Shown here piece after piece: positions 10,320 through 19,914 of a DNA stretch of 64,000 nt (its first letter is position 1; each line of letters opens with the position of its first letter). Below the pieces are notes generated by a model. The model was given only the letters and a program-made list of their open reading frames with translations. It was not told the origin of the DNA and did no database searches. The translations under genes were made by a program, and so were the position numbers. This stretch comes from Patiria miniata (lineage: Eukaryota; Echinodermata; Asteroidea; Valvatida; Asterinidae). The stretch is taken from positions 30,452,129-30,516,128 of the forward strand of contig NW_024037059.1 in NCBI RefSeq assembly GCF_015706575.1, given 5' to 3'.

Positions 10320-12589
10320 ATGCCCCGCGGCGAAGCCGAAGGGGCATACTGTTTCCGCCTTGTCCTTCCGTGGGTGGGTGGGTGGGTGGGTGAGCTTGTC
10401 TTACATACGCAGTGTGGACTTCCGAACAAAAGACGTCCACATAATGTAGGTAGCAGCGACGAAGTGTGGACTTGCCCACGTCCACACAGTGTTTCCCCAT
10501 TTCTGGAAAACAGGTTTAGAGGCATTTTTGGGTTAGGTTTATCTGTAGCAGAATGAAGAGAAACACTAAAGGGAATCATTGAAAAAAAATTGGGGTGTAA
10601 GAGTTTTCACAGTTTGAGAAAAATGAGTTTTTCCACTGGTGTTCCTTAACTACACGAAAAGAAAGGAAAGTCCACACTAGGTATGTGAAACAAGTCTGGG
10701 TGTGTGGGTGTGAGTCTGGGTGGGTGTGTGTGTGTGTCCGGATAAATCGTGTCAGCGCGATAACTTGAGAAATACTTAACATATGAACTTCAAATTTGGT
10801 TTGTGGATTGTTCTTGGTAATCCTAAGAAGCCTATTGCATTTGGGGCCGAAAGGTCAAGGGTCAAGTTCACAGTGGCTAAAACAATAGAAATCTTGTCAG
10901 CGCGATAACTTGAGAAATACTTAACATATGAACTTCAAATTTGGTTTGTGGATTGTTCTTGGTAATCCTAAGAAGCCTATTGCATTTGGGGCCGAAAGGT
11001 CAAGGGTCAAGTTCACAGTGGCTAAAACAATAGAAATCTTGTCAGCGCGATAACTTGAGAAATACTTAACATATGAACTTCAAATTTGGTTTGTGGATTG
11101 TTCTTGGTAATCCTAAGAAGCCTATTGCATTTGGGGCCAAAAGGTCAAGGGTCAAGTTCACAGTGGCTAAAACAATAGAAATCTTGTCAGCGCGATAACT
11201 TGAGAAATACTTAACATATGAACTTCAAATTTGGTTTGTGGATTGTTCTTGGTAATCCTAAGAAGCCTATTGCATTTGGGACCAAAAGGTCAAGGGTCAA
11301 GTTCACAGTGGCTAAAACAAAAGAAATTTTGTCACCGCGATAACTTGAGAAATACTTTACATATGAACTTCAAATTTGGTTTGTGTGTTGTTCTTGGTAA
11401 TCCTAAGAAGCCTATTGCATTTGGGGCCGAAAGGTCAAGGGTCAAGGTCACAGTGGCTGAAACAATAGAAATTTTGTCAGCGTGATAACTTGAGATATAC
11501 TTTACATATGAACTTCAAATTTGGTTTGTGGATTGTCCTTGGCAGTCCTAAGAAGCCTATTGCATTTGGGGCTGAAAGGTCAAGGGTCAAGGTCACAGTG
11601 GCTAAAACAATAGAAATCTTGTATCTATTCTGAGATCATAGGGATTAGGGATTAATTCATATAAAACCTACAGAAGACACTAATGCTGTCAATTAATGAA
11701 CGTTCCATGTGACCAAGGTACATGTAAGTTGATGTTAAAAGAGTGGTGTTATGTCATGGGAACAGTCACGGTTGCGGGGCATTTGTGTTTGTAAACACAC
11801 CTGACTTGTTTGCTATGCTTCCGAGGATTGGCTTTGTGTTTTCCTTTGTCCCTGTAATATAACACTCTCCCATAGACTAAGCACACAAACCTGCGTTCGA
11901 GGACAATAGGCACCTTCCTTCGAGGATCAATGGCCCCTTTGTGCTCCTTTTGTTGTCTGTCCTCAGGCGTAATGCCATGCAGGAACACCCCGACTTACGT
12001 TACATACCTTGTGTGGACATTGCTTTGTTTTCGTGTAGTTAAGAAAACTCGGTACAAAAAATAACTTTACTTAAACTGTGAAAACTCTTTTAACCCAATT
12101 TTTTTTCTATGATTCCCTATAGTGTTTCTCTTCATTCTGCTACTGATAAACCTAACCCAAAAATGCCTCTAAACCTGTTTTCCAGAAAGGGCAAAACCTT
12201 ATGTGGACACGGCTTAGTCCACATAACGTTAACACAACCTGCATTATGTGGACCTCTTTTGTTCACAAGTCCACATAGGGTATGTAACACAAACTCACAC
12301 CCACCCACAGTCTTTTTTTACTAAACGCCTGAGGTCAACTATTGTGTTTTCCTTTGTCCCTCTAATATAACACTTTCCATAGACTAAGCACATAACCATA
12401 CGATCGAGGACTGGTTTTAACAATAGGCACCGTCGTCCGAGGGTCAAAGGCTCCTTTGTGCTCCTTTTGTTGTCTGTCCTCGATCGTAATACAATACAAG
12501 AGCCCACCCACACACACACACACCCACCCACCAACCCCCGGAAGGACAAGGCAGAAACAGTATGCCCCTTCGGCTTCGCCGCGGGGCAT
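10320..12589. mobile_element. Hairpin-ended element with tandem core, composite, 2.27 kb
   Basis: Both ends carry the same 28-base hairpin in inverse orientation: ATGCCCC, then CGGC-GAA-GCCG, then GGGGCAT, extended by ACTGTTTC. G-rich GGGT repeats follow at each end. The core (10751-11620) is six 145-bp repeats. Subterminal arms at about 10406-10720 and 12015-12310 are inverse to one another, and blocks at about 11815-11995 and 12320-12500 are direct repeats, so this looks like two family members fused head to tail. A shorter, simple relative is at 24542-25640. The structure (terminal hairpin, central tandem repeats, no coding) resembles the non-autonomous core-repeat elements of marine invertebrates, some of which are grouped with Helentron-derived elements. 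That affiliation is an inference. Confidence 0.72.
10751..11620. repeat. Six 145-bp tandem repeats (element core)
   Basis: GTCAGCGCGATAACTTGAG recurs at 10751, 10896, 11041, 11186, 11331 and 11476, exactly 145 bases apart. Each unit ends with TTCACAGTGGCTAAAACAAT-like sequence and contains GGTCAAGGGTCAAG. Confidence 0.93.
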
Positions 12590-13205
12590 AATAAAAACAG
12601 AAAAGCAACCCTTAGTACAACTGGTAGGACAGCCTGTGAAATTATTCTTTCTCTGACATTACGTTGTTATTGTGAAGACAACGATAAAAGAAGGCCATTT
12701 TCAAAAATATGTCAAATGACACATTTTTGGAAATTTCCATTAGTAGTTGGTTTGTAATAAGGCGAATCTGTGAATTGGTGAAAAGTGTTGGCTCGACGCA
12801 CACGCGCACACCATTGCTATCATTTGTCAGTTCAGTGTTTAGCTCTGCGGCAATCGGCTAAATGAAAACTTGTCCCGGATGCTGATTTTGGGCGCAATTC
12901 AAAATGTGACCCGGTGTTATATAAAAATCTCTTTTTCCCTTTTATTGGTTAAACCCTCTCAGGTGACCGGTCCCTCTCCTAATTATGCATGAGCATGCGA
13001 AATACCACCAATTTCATAAAACCTAAATTCATGCTACACCGGCAACTTTGAATTGAAATTGAGATCCTAGAATATTATTTCCTCTGCTTTTTACACAGCA
13101 TTCACAGAGCTAAAACTTCATCAGGTTGTTGTTATGCACTCGTCTTTAGATTTTGAGCACTTTTGTTGCTTCAAATGAAAAAATGCACAAATGACTGAAT
13201 GGTGT
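12590..13205. other. TRIM-unit 5' spacer (no gene)
   Basis: This matches spacers at 30955-31440, 47450-48110 and 56150-56630 (for example GAAAAGCAACCCTTAGTACA and TTTCCATTAGTAGTTGGTTT). A local insertion lies near 12920-13040. No credible coding frame is seen. Confidence 0.55.
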
Positions 13206-13311
13206 GGTAAAACTAGCCTCCTGAGATGATCCATGCTGCGTTCTTTATTCCTGAGGTGACCCCCAGGGAAATAGAATGCTCCATGATCACCGAGGGAGGC
13301 TAATTTCACTA
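13206..13311. repeat. Unit-boundary foldback
   Basis: GTAAAACTAGCCTCC...GATGATCCATG at the left pairs with the inverse ATGATCACCGAGGGAGGCTA at the right. Inner arms around ATTCCTGAGG/CCCAGGGAAT extend the hairpin. It is one of six copies, each about 0.6-3 kb from a TRIM unit. Confidence 0.75.
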
Positions 13312-13800
13312 CACTTCAAGTTTAAAGCAGTCTATTTTTTTTTTTTAGAGAAAACTTAATAATTTAATCCACATCTCTTGCAAAGTACATCAATTTCAAT
13401 GTGAACGTAACTGAAAATTTCCTTGCACTTTTCCAAACTACCCCTTCATGAAATGTTTGAACCTAACTTTGTAGCACATGAGGGAACAAAACGCGCAACA
13501 GCCAAAACACATGTGCATATGCACACACTGCTGTTGTTATATTGGTTGCTACATGCATAGTACTAGTCTTTTTAGTGGTAGAATTCTCTTTTTGGCTGTG
13601 TGTAAAGGCAAAAAATGGCTCACTAATTAAAAATCCTGGTTCAAATGATTAGGTCAGGATTTACTTTTAGAAACTTGTACAATGAAGAAACAGAATCAAG
13701 GAAACAAAATAAACTTCTCAATTTAATTAAGTCTCATTAGAAAAAAATTCCTACAAAAAACAATTTAAATCCTTAAATAACATATTCTTCAGAAGAAATC

Positions 13801-14940
13801 TTAATCAGGATCAAACAACGAAGTAAAAATCCCAATTAGGAATTGGCCAAGCTCTGCATCACTCACAACGTCTTGACATCTGACACCGATGAACGACGGA
13901 CCATGATTCACCGGTTCAAACTTGAGCTCCTTCTGGAATTCCAAGTTGTGCATCACCTTCGGCTTGAGCTCCAAAAGTTCGAAATCATCAGCTTGTCTCA
14001 TCAAGTCATTTACTGCCGCGATGGTCTGATCTGCGCATTCCATCTGGTCACGGTTGTGCATGAGCGTCTTTTCGTACTCACTGTCTCTCTCCTGACCGAT
14101 TTCATCGACCTTTTTGGTGAGAAGCTTTGCTTTGTTTCTGATTTTAGTGATCTCTGCCTCTGCTTTTGCATCAATATCCCTACGAGCCTGAGCCAGTTTC
14201 TTTTGTAATGTATTTCGTGCATGTTCGATTGAGTTTTCAGTAGATCTGAAGTGCTGCCTGCACTTCTCAAACTTCTGCAGTATGTTGTCGACCTCACTGC
14301 GGAAGGACCTGATAGTGTCATCAATCTTTAGCAAATTGTGCTCTGCCGACCGATGATCTAATGCGACACACATTGAGCAGATCAAGGTATTGCATGTGTC
14401 ACAGTAGAAACACAGAGGATGGTCATGGTGGATTGCACACATTCGGGTGATGGGTTTGCTATGTTCTGCCAGAGGGATCTTTGATTCCTGCCAATCTCCC
14501 AATGAAATGATTTGATGGTCTTTAATGGACTTGAACCTCCCATGTGCTTTCCAGCATTGCTGACAGAGGTTATCACTACAATCAAGACACCTCCAAGTGG
14601 TCACCTTGCCTTCTCCGCATTCACAAGTGGCGGTAGATGCCGATGCTTCTCCTAATACCGCCTCCTGTTGTTTGACCTCATCGACAAGAGAACTAAGAAA
14701 GAAAGACGAAGAAAGACTCTGCAATCCTCCATCAGGAACTTGCATCTCTTTTCTGCAGACTGGACATGTTATCTTCTCTGCCTGTGGCTTCTGTTTGCTC
14801 ATCATCTCTTCCAGACACTTCAGGCAAAAGCTGTGCAGACAGTCCAGCATCTTGGGATCCTTGAAAAGACAGCAACAGATTGGACATTCCAGATGCCCCT
14901 GGCTGATCTTCCACACAGTTTTGGCTGTAGCCTCCGCCAT
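13801..14940 (-). CDS. TRIM copy a: RING/B-box/coiled-coil protein lacking NHL, 379 aa
   Basis: The single-exon frame starts MAEATAKTVWKISQGHLECP. It has a complete C3HC4 RING finger (residues about 19-62), a first B-box-like Cys/His cluster (about 106-142), a second CHC3H2 B-box (about 168-201) and a coiled coil (about 205-335). Up to SDAELG it parallels the intact copies, then ends in a 15-residue tail FLIGIFTSLFDPD instead of the NHL propeller. At DNA level the join falls at a shared TTGGC between the coding sequence and a block normally about 1 kb downstream of the stop, so roughly 2 kb was deleted by short homology. The product could still dimerise and bind E2 but lacks the propeller, the usual substrate or RNA-binding part of TRIM-NHL proteins. 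It may be a decoy or a dead gene. It is antisense inside the cyclase D-E intron. Confidence 0.75.
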   Translation of the reverse strand: MAEATAKTVWKISQGHLECPICCCLFKDPKMLDCLHSFCLKCLEEMMSKQKPQAEKITCPVCRKEMQVPDGGLQSLSSSFFLSSLVDEVKQQEAVLGEASASTATCECGEGKVTTWRCLDCSDNLCQQCWKAHGRFKSIKDHQIISLGDWQESKIPLAEHSKPITRMCAIHHDHPLCFYCDTCNTLICSMCVALDHRSAEHNLLKIDDTIRSFRSEVDNILQKFEKCRQHFRSTENSIEHARNTLQKKLAQARRDIDAKAEAEITKIRNKAKLLTKKVDEIGQERDSEYEKTLMHNRDQMECADQTIAAVNDLMRQADDFELLELKPKVMHNLEFQKELKFEPVNHGPSFIGVRCQDVVSDAELGQFLIGIFTSLFDPD

Positions 14941-14982
14941 ATTTCAAGTGTGACCTAATCAAAACAGAATAAACCCCCATGT

Positions 14983-15005
14983 CTAAATAAGTTCAAAATT
15001 ATAAC
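14983..15005 (-). promoter_or_regulatory. Conserved TATA-like box upstream of TRIM copy a
   Basis: On the minus strand TGTTATAATTTTG lies about 50-65 bases upstream of the ATG. The same motif is kept at the same distance in all five copies that retain a start. The ATG has A at -3 and G at +4, a favourable context. Promoter function is inferred from position only. Confidence 0.35.
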
Positions 15006-15024
15006 AAACAGGTGATTTTCCCAT

Positions 15025-15490
15025 AGGGCTGTGCATCGGAACTCCGGGGTACCCGAGTAGCCGACCGTTAATGTCAGGAACTGTTCCAGATTATGGAATC
15101 GTGTACCTGTAACCAACTTTGCAAATTACTTAGTAACTTCTCAGTCAATGAAAAAGAAATAATTCAAATGTCAGTGGGAAAATTTTAAATGAAAACAGGA
15201 TACATTGCATTCAAATCCAATTTCACATTTTATGATGCTTGGAAAAGTTGCAGTTTTCACCACTTAGCTTAAGAGCTCACTGTATACACCCTATCAAGCC
15301 GTATTGCCGCACCGATGTGGAAGTATTATCATGCAGACCTTTATGCACAATCTGAACAGCAACTTCCCAGATTTGAATTTTTGGCTTGGGTTTCTTTAAC
15401 GGGTACCCAGGTACCCATATTTTTTTCAAATGGGTACCCATATTTTTCACTAGGGTACCCAGTTCCTGTACTACCCATAAGTGCACACCC
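15025..15490. mobile_element. hAT-like element upstream of TRIM copy a
   Basis: It begins with TAGGGCTGTGCATCGGAA and ends with AAGTGCACACCCCTATG, inverse ends of the CAGGGGTGTGCA type, with GGTACCC repeats just inside both ends. Copies in the same place precede all five TRIM start codons in the window, beginning about 80-90 bases upstream of the ATG. Confidence 0.65.
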
Positions 15491-15676
15491 CTATGCCCCA
15501 ACCCATCTCTTTTACGGTGCACCAGCCTGGGATACGTTTGTATTTACACTGACTAGTTGACTGCATGCTAACTCATTGGGAGTTACAAATTAATAACGGC
15601 CGTTTACTGTTCTTCAATACACTGATATATGACCGATACCTTTATGCAGAAATAATAAAATGGGAGTAGGCCTTAA

Positions 15677-16191
15677 AGGGAATATACATCATTTGCTTTT
15701 GCTGTAATTCTCAGAAATGGATGGAATTGGGGGGTTGGAAATATATAGCAAATATAGTTACACTGACTTTTTTGAGGTTTTGGGTTCGAAAATGCTATAA
15801 AAACTAAGAAAAACAATCATTTTCCTGTAGTCTGGTTCCTCGACTCCATATAAGAAGAAACAGATCAGTTTACATACATTGGGGAATTGTAAGGTCAGGG
15901 AACCAGTCTAGCTGGCTTGTACCCGTTCATAGGTGTGTAATCGATTGCAAACAAATGTGATGGTCAATTGGGGCCAGTATTTGAAAAAAAGCCAGTTTTT
16001 TTCCAACGCTGGTCGGCCAACCAGCGTTGGAAATTGATACAAAAATACCACTTTTCTTGAAAATGAAAGTATACCAGGTGCCATGATAATACAGGATGCT
16101 TTACACTGTCATACACTAACAGTCCAGCAAGGTATTTCAAAATGATTTGGTTGTTTTATTTTGTGATGTTTGCAAATGTTGTATTTTCCCT
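15677..16191. mobile_element. TTAA-flanked MITE, 515 bp, with empty site at 22567
   Basis: TTAA|AGGGAATATACATCATTTGC at the left and GCAAATGTTGTATTTTCCCT|TTAA at the right. The paralogous unit b reads GTAGGCC-TTAA-TGTAAAAAGG with no insertion near 22567, so the element landed after units a and b separated. The TTAA could also be read as TA plus one more base per end (Tc1/mariner). It is non-coding and contains the AGTCTGGTTCC foldback. Confidence 0.78.
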
Positions 16192-16371
16192 TTAATGTAA
16201 AAAGGACCAAAGACATAGACTCAAATTTCAGACTTAGATTACAAAAAGAGAATTCGATATTTTTTAAAAGCATCATGTTTATGACAAACATACCTATTCG
16301 TGCATCACATGCACTGAAATGCTAAACATTCGTGCAAATCTCATGCATAATTTTCCTGGTAGGCCTATAGG

Positions 16372-16588
16372 CATGGGTGTTGTGAGGGGGGGGGGGGCAA
16401 GGGGGGGGGGCGCTTGCCCCCCCGGAAAAGCAAAAAAAAAAAGAGGCGGGAAGTCAGTGGGGGGGACAAAATGTTCCTGCCCCCTCTTAAACTGGTCAAT
16501 CAAGAATTTGTTGAGAAATACAGGTTTTTTTGGGGGGGGGGAAATATGTTTTGCCCCCCTCTAGAAAAAAATCCTGGCAACGCCCATG
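16372..16588. mobile_element. CATGGGYGT element, 217 bp, 8-bp duplication CCTATAGG
   Basis: The left end is CATGGGTGTTG and the right end is CAACGCCCATG, both flanked by CCTATAGG. Paralogous empty sites (near 46476, 29908 and 55047) carry a single CCTATAGG or near-match. The interior is G- and C-homopolymer rich with GTTTTGCCCCCCTCTAGAAA near the right end. An 8-bp duplication fits a hAT-like non-autonomous element. Confidence 0.82.
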
Positions 16589-16659
16589 CCTATAGGCTAC
16601 ATTTGACATGTTCCAGCAAAAAGCGCCCATGCCTATAGGCTACATTTGACATGTTCCAG
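16581..16659. repeat. 43-bp tandem duplication across the element's right junction
   Basis: CGCCCATGCCTATAGGCTAC plus ATTTGACATGTTCCAG occurs at 16581 and again at 16624. It includes the element's right end and target duplication, so it arose after the insertion at 16372. Confidence 0.85.
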
Positions 16660-18254
16660 AATAAAGCGAAATGCACAAAAAGCAAAGACCGTGTAAAATC
16701 CAGCCAAAATGCCAGAACTCACCTATTTTATCTGGATCAACAGTTAGCCAAAGTTTTACACCACAAACGTGAAACTTCCGTCAAATGTAAAAAAAAAAAA
16801 AAGTATGGCAAAACTACCATCAACTTGTAAGTTGTAAGCCTTAGGTTTGTACGTGTACATGTCAGGCCTACTTCCTCATGCAATGAATGGTGCAACAACA
16901 ACTCACTCCTTTACTCAACACAGGAAAAACCAGTCACTATTTGTGTCACACAGTACTGTGATCTTTATTCAAGTTCAATACATGTCTATACATGTGAACA
17001 ATGCTGTAAATGCTATTGATTCTTGGTAACAGTTCAAACCTACCTCTGCTTACTGAAGCACAAAACAGACATTGCACAAATATCACCACTGCATGCATTG
17101 GTATAAGTCCTTTACATTTATAAGCAGACAAATAAAAATTCACAAGCAACACAGAAAATTTTGTGTGTGCACGCCTCAGCCAGAAGGTTTTTGTTCAACA
17201 AATATCGGGTACCGAAATCTGGGCAGCCGACCCATCATGCATGCATGCAGCACATTATTATTATTAATTTCAAAATTGTGGGCACCACAAAGGCCCAGAG
17301 CACCAATAGCTCATCAAAGCACCATTTGACTCGGAGACCATAGCTCTTCAGGTTTTTGGGCACCCACAAAGGCCCTGCGCTTGTGGCATTTTTTTTAAGC
17401 GGATAAAACACCCCATGGTTCATTAATATTTTTTTACTCCTGCCATTACGATTTTGTAAATAATACTTAGGTTAGACAAAGCACAGTGTGCAACATTATG
17501 TAGGTTATTTAATGAGTAGTAGAATTAAAAATTGTGAGGTAAAATTGGCTATACAAGTTGTTTCTTCAGAGGCTGAGACAAAAGTGACTGCCCAGCAATT
17601 TTTCCTTCCCACCTAAACTTTCTACTTCTAGGATGTAAAGAACCAACCCTACTTCTCATTGGCCCATAGTCAGGCCTTGCCAAGTGTCACAGAACAAGAT
17701 CTCTTATCGGCTGGATGCCCCTCCAAGCCTTCTCAGCAATTGGTTAAAATTTGTGGCTATTGATTGGCTATTCTCCTGTTTACAGGATCCCACTTTTCTC
17801 ACAAATTTGTCTATGGGGTTTCATGTACAAAGTTCTCCATAAGAAAGTACAGTATGTAATGCATTTACAGTGAGATGTTTGCATGGAGTTAGCCTTCTTT
17901 TTGTACAACACGTATAATATAACCACAGGAGCAGATCCATTGCAAATGTTGCTACTTATAAATAATTTGATCATTTAGTAATAAAATTGAGTATAACTGT
18001 TAAAATGCCTACAAATAGGCAGTGGCGCACCCAGGATTTGGCTTTTTTTGGGGGGCTCACAATTTTTTTTTTTTAATCACCCCGCAAGACCCAGTAATTT
18101 TTGAAATGAAATTGAGATCCTATATTAGTGTTTCCTCTGAATACACAGCGTTTAGAGCTAAAACTTCATCAGGTTGTTGTTATACACTCGTCTTTAGATT
18201 TTGAGCACTTTTGTTGCTTCAAATGGGAATAATGCACAAATGACTGTTGGTTTG
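16660..18254. other. TRIM unit a 5' spacer (no gene)
   Basis: It is homologous to 22740-26520 (unit b) once the insertions there are removed. It contains an AC-rich simple stretch, ATTATTATT at 17253 (the empty site of the element at 24542) and a CAGTGGCGCACCCAGGAT hAT-like end at 18019 whose other end is lost. No coding frame stands out. Confidence 0.6.
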
Positions 18255-18362
18255 GTAAAAGTAGCCCCCTGAGATGATCCATTCAGCGTTCTAAGTTATT
18301 CCAGAGGTGACACCCAGGGAAATAGAATGCTCCATGGATCACCGAGGGAGGCTAGTTTTACT
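18255..18362. repeat. Unit-boundary foldback
   Basis: Same family as 13206-13311: TAGCCCCCTGAGATGATCCA at the left and TGGATCACCGAGGGAGGCTA at the right. Confidence 0.75.
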
Positions 18363-19914
18363 ACACTACAAGTTTAAAGCAATCAGTGTTTGTTTTATAA
18401 CGCCCCACCCACAGATTCTGCTTGCTTTTGAGACATAACTGAATAATTTACCTGAAATGTCATAAAAACATTCTTCAATTTCAATACCAAAAGTAATTGA
18501 AAATTTCCTGGCACTTTTCCAAACTACCCCTTCATGAAATGTTTGAACCTAACTTTGAAACGCATGGAACAAAACGCGAACACGCAAAACACATGTACAT
18601 CTGCACACACTGCTGTTGCTAGGTTTGTCAGCCTTGAATAGTCTTTTAGTCGTGATGTCTTTTTGGCTGTGCGGTGTAAAGACTGAAACTGGCTTACTGA
18701 GCAAAAATCCTGGTTCAAATGATTAGGTTGCAATTTACTTTTAGAAGCTGGGACAACTTTTAGAAACTGGGACAAAGAAAAAAAAAGAATCAAGAAAACA
18801 AAATAAACTTCTCAAAAATTTAATTTAGTCTCATTAAAAAGACAAATTCACAGGCAAAACCAATTTAAATCCTTAAATAACAAACACTTCCAAAGAAGTC
18901 TCAATCTGGATCAAACAACGAATAAAAGTCTCCAAAAGGAATTCGCCCGGGAGAAAATAAACAATTGGATACAATTTAAGGAGAATATTATGAGAAAAAC
19001 TAAGGTATAACAAACTGGATTGACAAGAAACAATATCACCAAGGGAAAAAAGCAAATGTCATACATAACTGTTCCAGTACCAACAATACAAACCCTATTG
19101 ATTCAAGCTGGGAGTTCAAACATGCAGTATGTCTGCATTAACTACGAAAGCACAAAATGGACATTGCACAAATGTTTTGTGTGAAAGGTCGTCAGTTTTG
19201 TGATCCAAGGAATTAACAAAACATGCAAAATGTACAAAGCTTTGAATTGAATATTTACATCATCACGCGCCATTGTGTTTCATATACAATGTACATTATG
19301 AAGATTGGCAAAATATGCTTCATTAAGATTTAAGACATTTCATGTTACCTAATATAAAAGTTATGGACTTACGAACAGTGATGACTATATATTTTCAATT
19401 TTGTGAATTGAATGTCGAATGTTAAGAAGTAGCGGTCCCTTCAATCTAAAAATATTTTGTCAGCAAAAACTGTTTTACGGTTCAAGAAATGCTTTTTCTC
19501 TTTCTCCACTGTTTATGATTAGATTTCTCTTTCCGACTTTATTACTGGAGAGTACACCACAGGCCTACTCATATTTGTGGGGACCGAAAATGCTGTGGGG
19601 ACAGCAGGAAGTCCCCACAACTCGGTCAGTATTTTCTTAACATTAAAAAACTTCCCCATAACGCGGTGTAGGCCCACTCAGGCCAACGCACATGCCGAAA
19701 TACTTTGAGGGAGATTAACAGAAACACACAAACGTTACCAGTTAATTCAATTTCAAACGGGTTTTACAATCTGAGTAAATATTATATTTCATGAATGTAG
19801 CTGGTTCAACTACAACAGGTCATGTTCTGCTAGGCCTTGTAAAGCAAATCATGAGATGCAGGTTAGCCCCGGTTCAAATGTAGCAGTTAGTTTTTCGGAG
19901 GGCCATCAGGCAAA
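18363..19914. other. TRIM unit b 3' flank and distal spacer
   Basis: It holds the TCTGGATCAAACAACGAAT block (18907), a GGGGACCGAAAATGCTGTGG block and the minus-strand AATAAA (TTTATT in CGACTTTATTACTGG at about 19537), a possible poly(A) signal about 375 bases past the TRIM stop. No other gene is seen. Confidence 0.5.

Noticed and set aside
12109-12324. Duplicated frame MIPYSVSLHSATDKPNPKMP as a transposon protein
   Set aside because: It is one arm of the element's inverted repeat, short and without any recognisable domain; the match to 10579 only reflects the inverse arms.
13843-14208. Plus-strand open frames opposite the TRIM genes
   Set aside because: They are antisense shadows of the conserved minus-strand coding sequence and recur at the same place in every copy.
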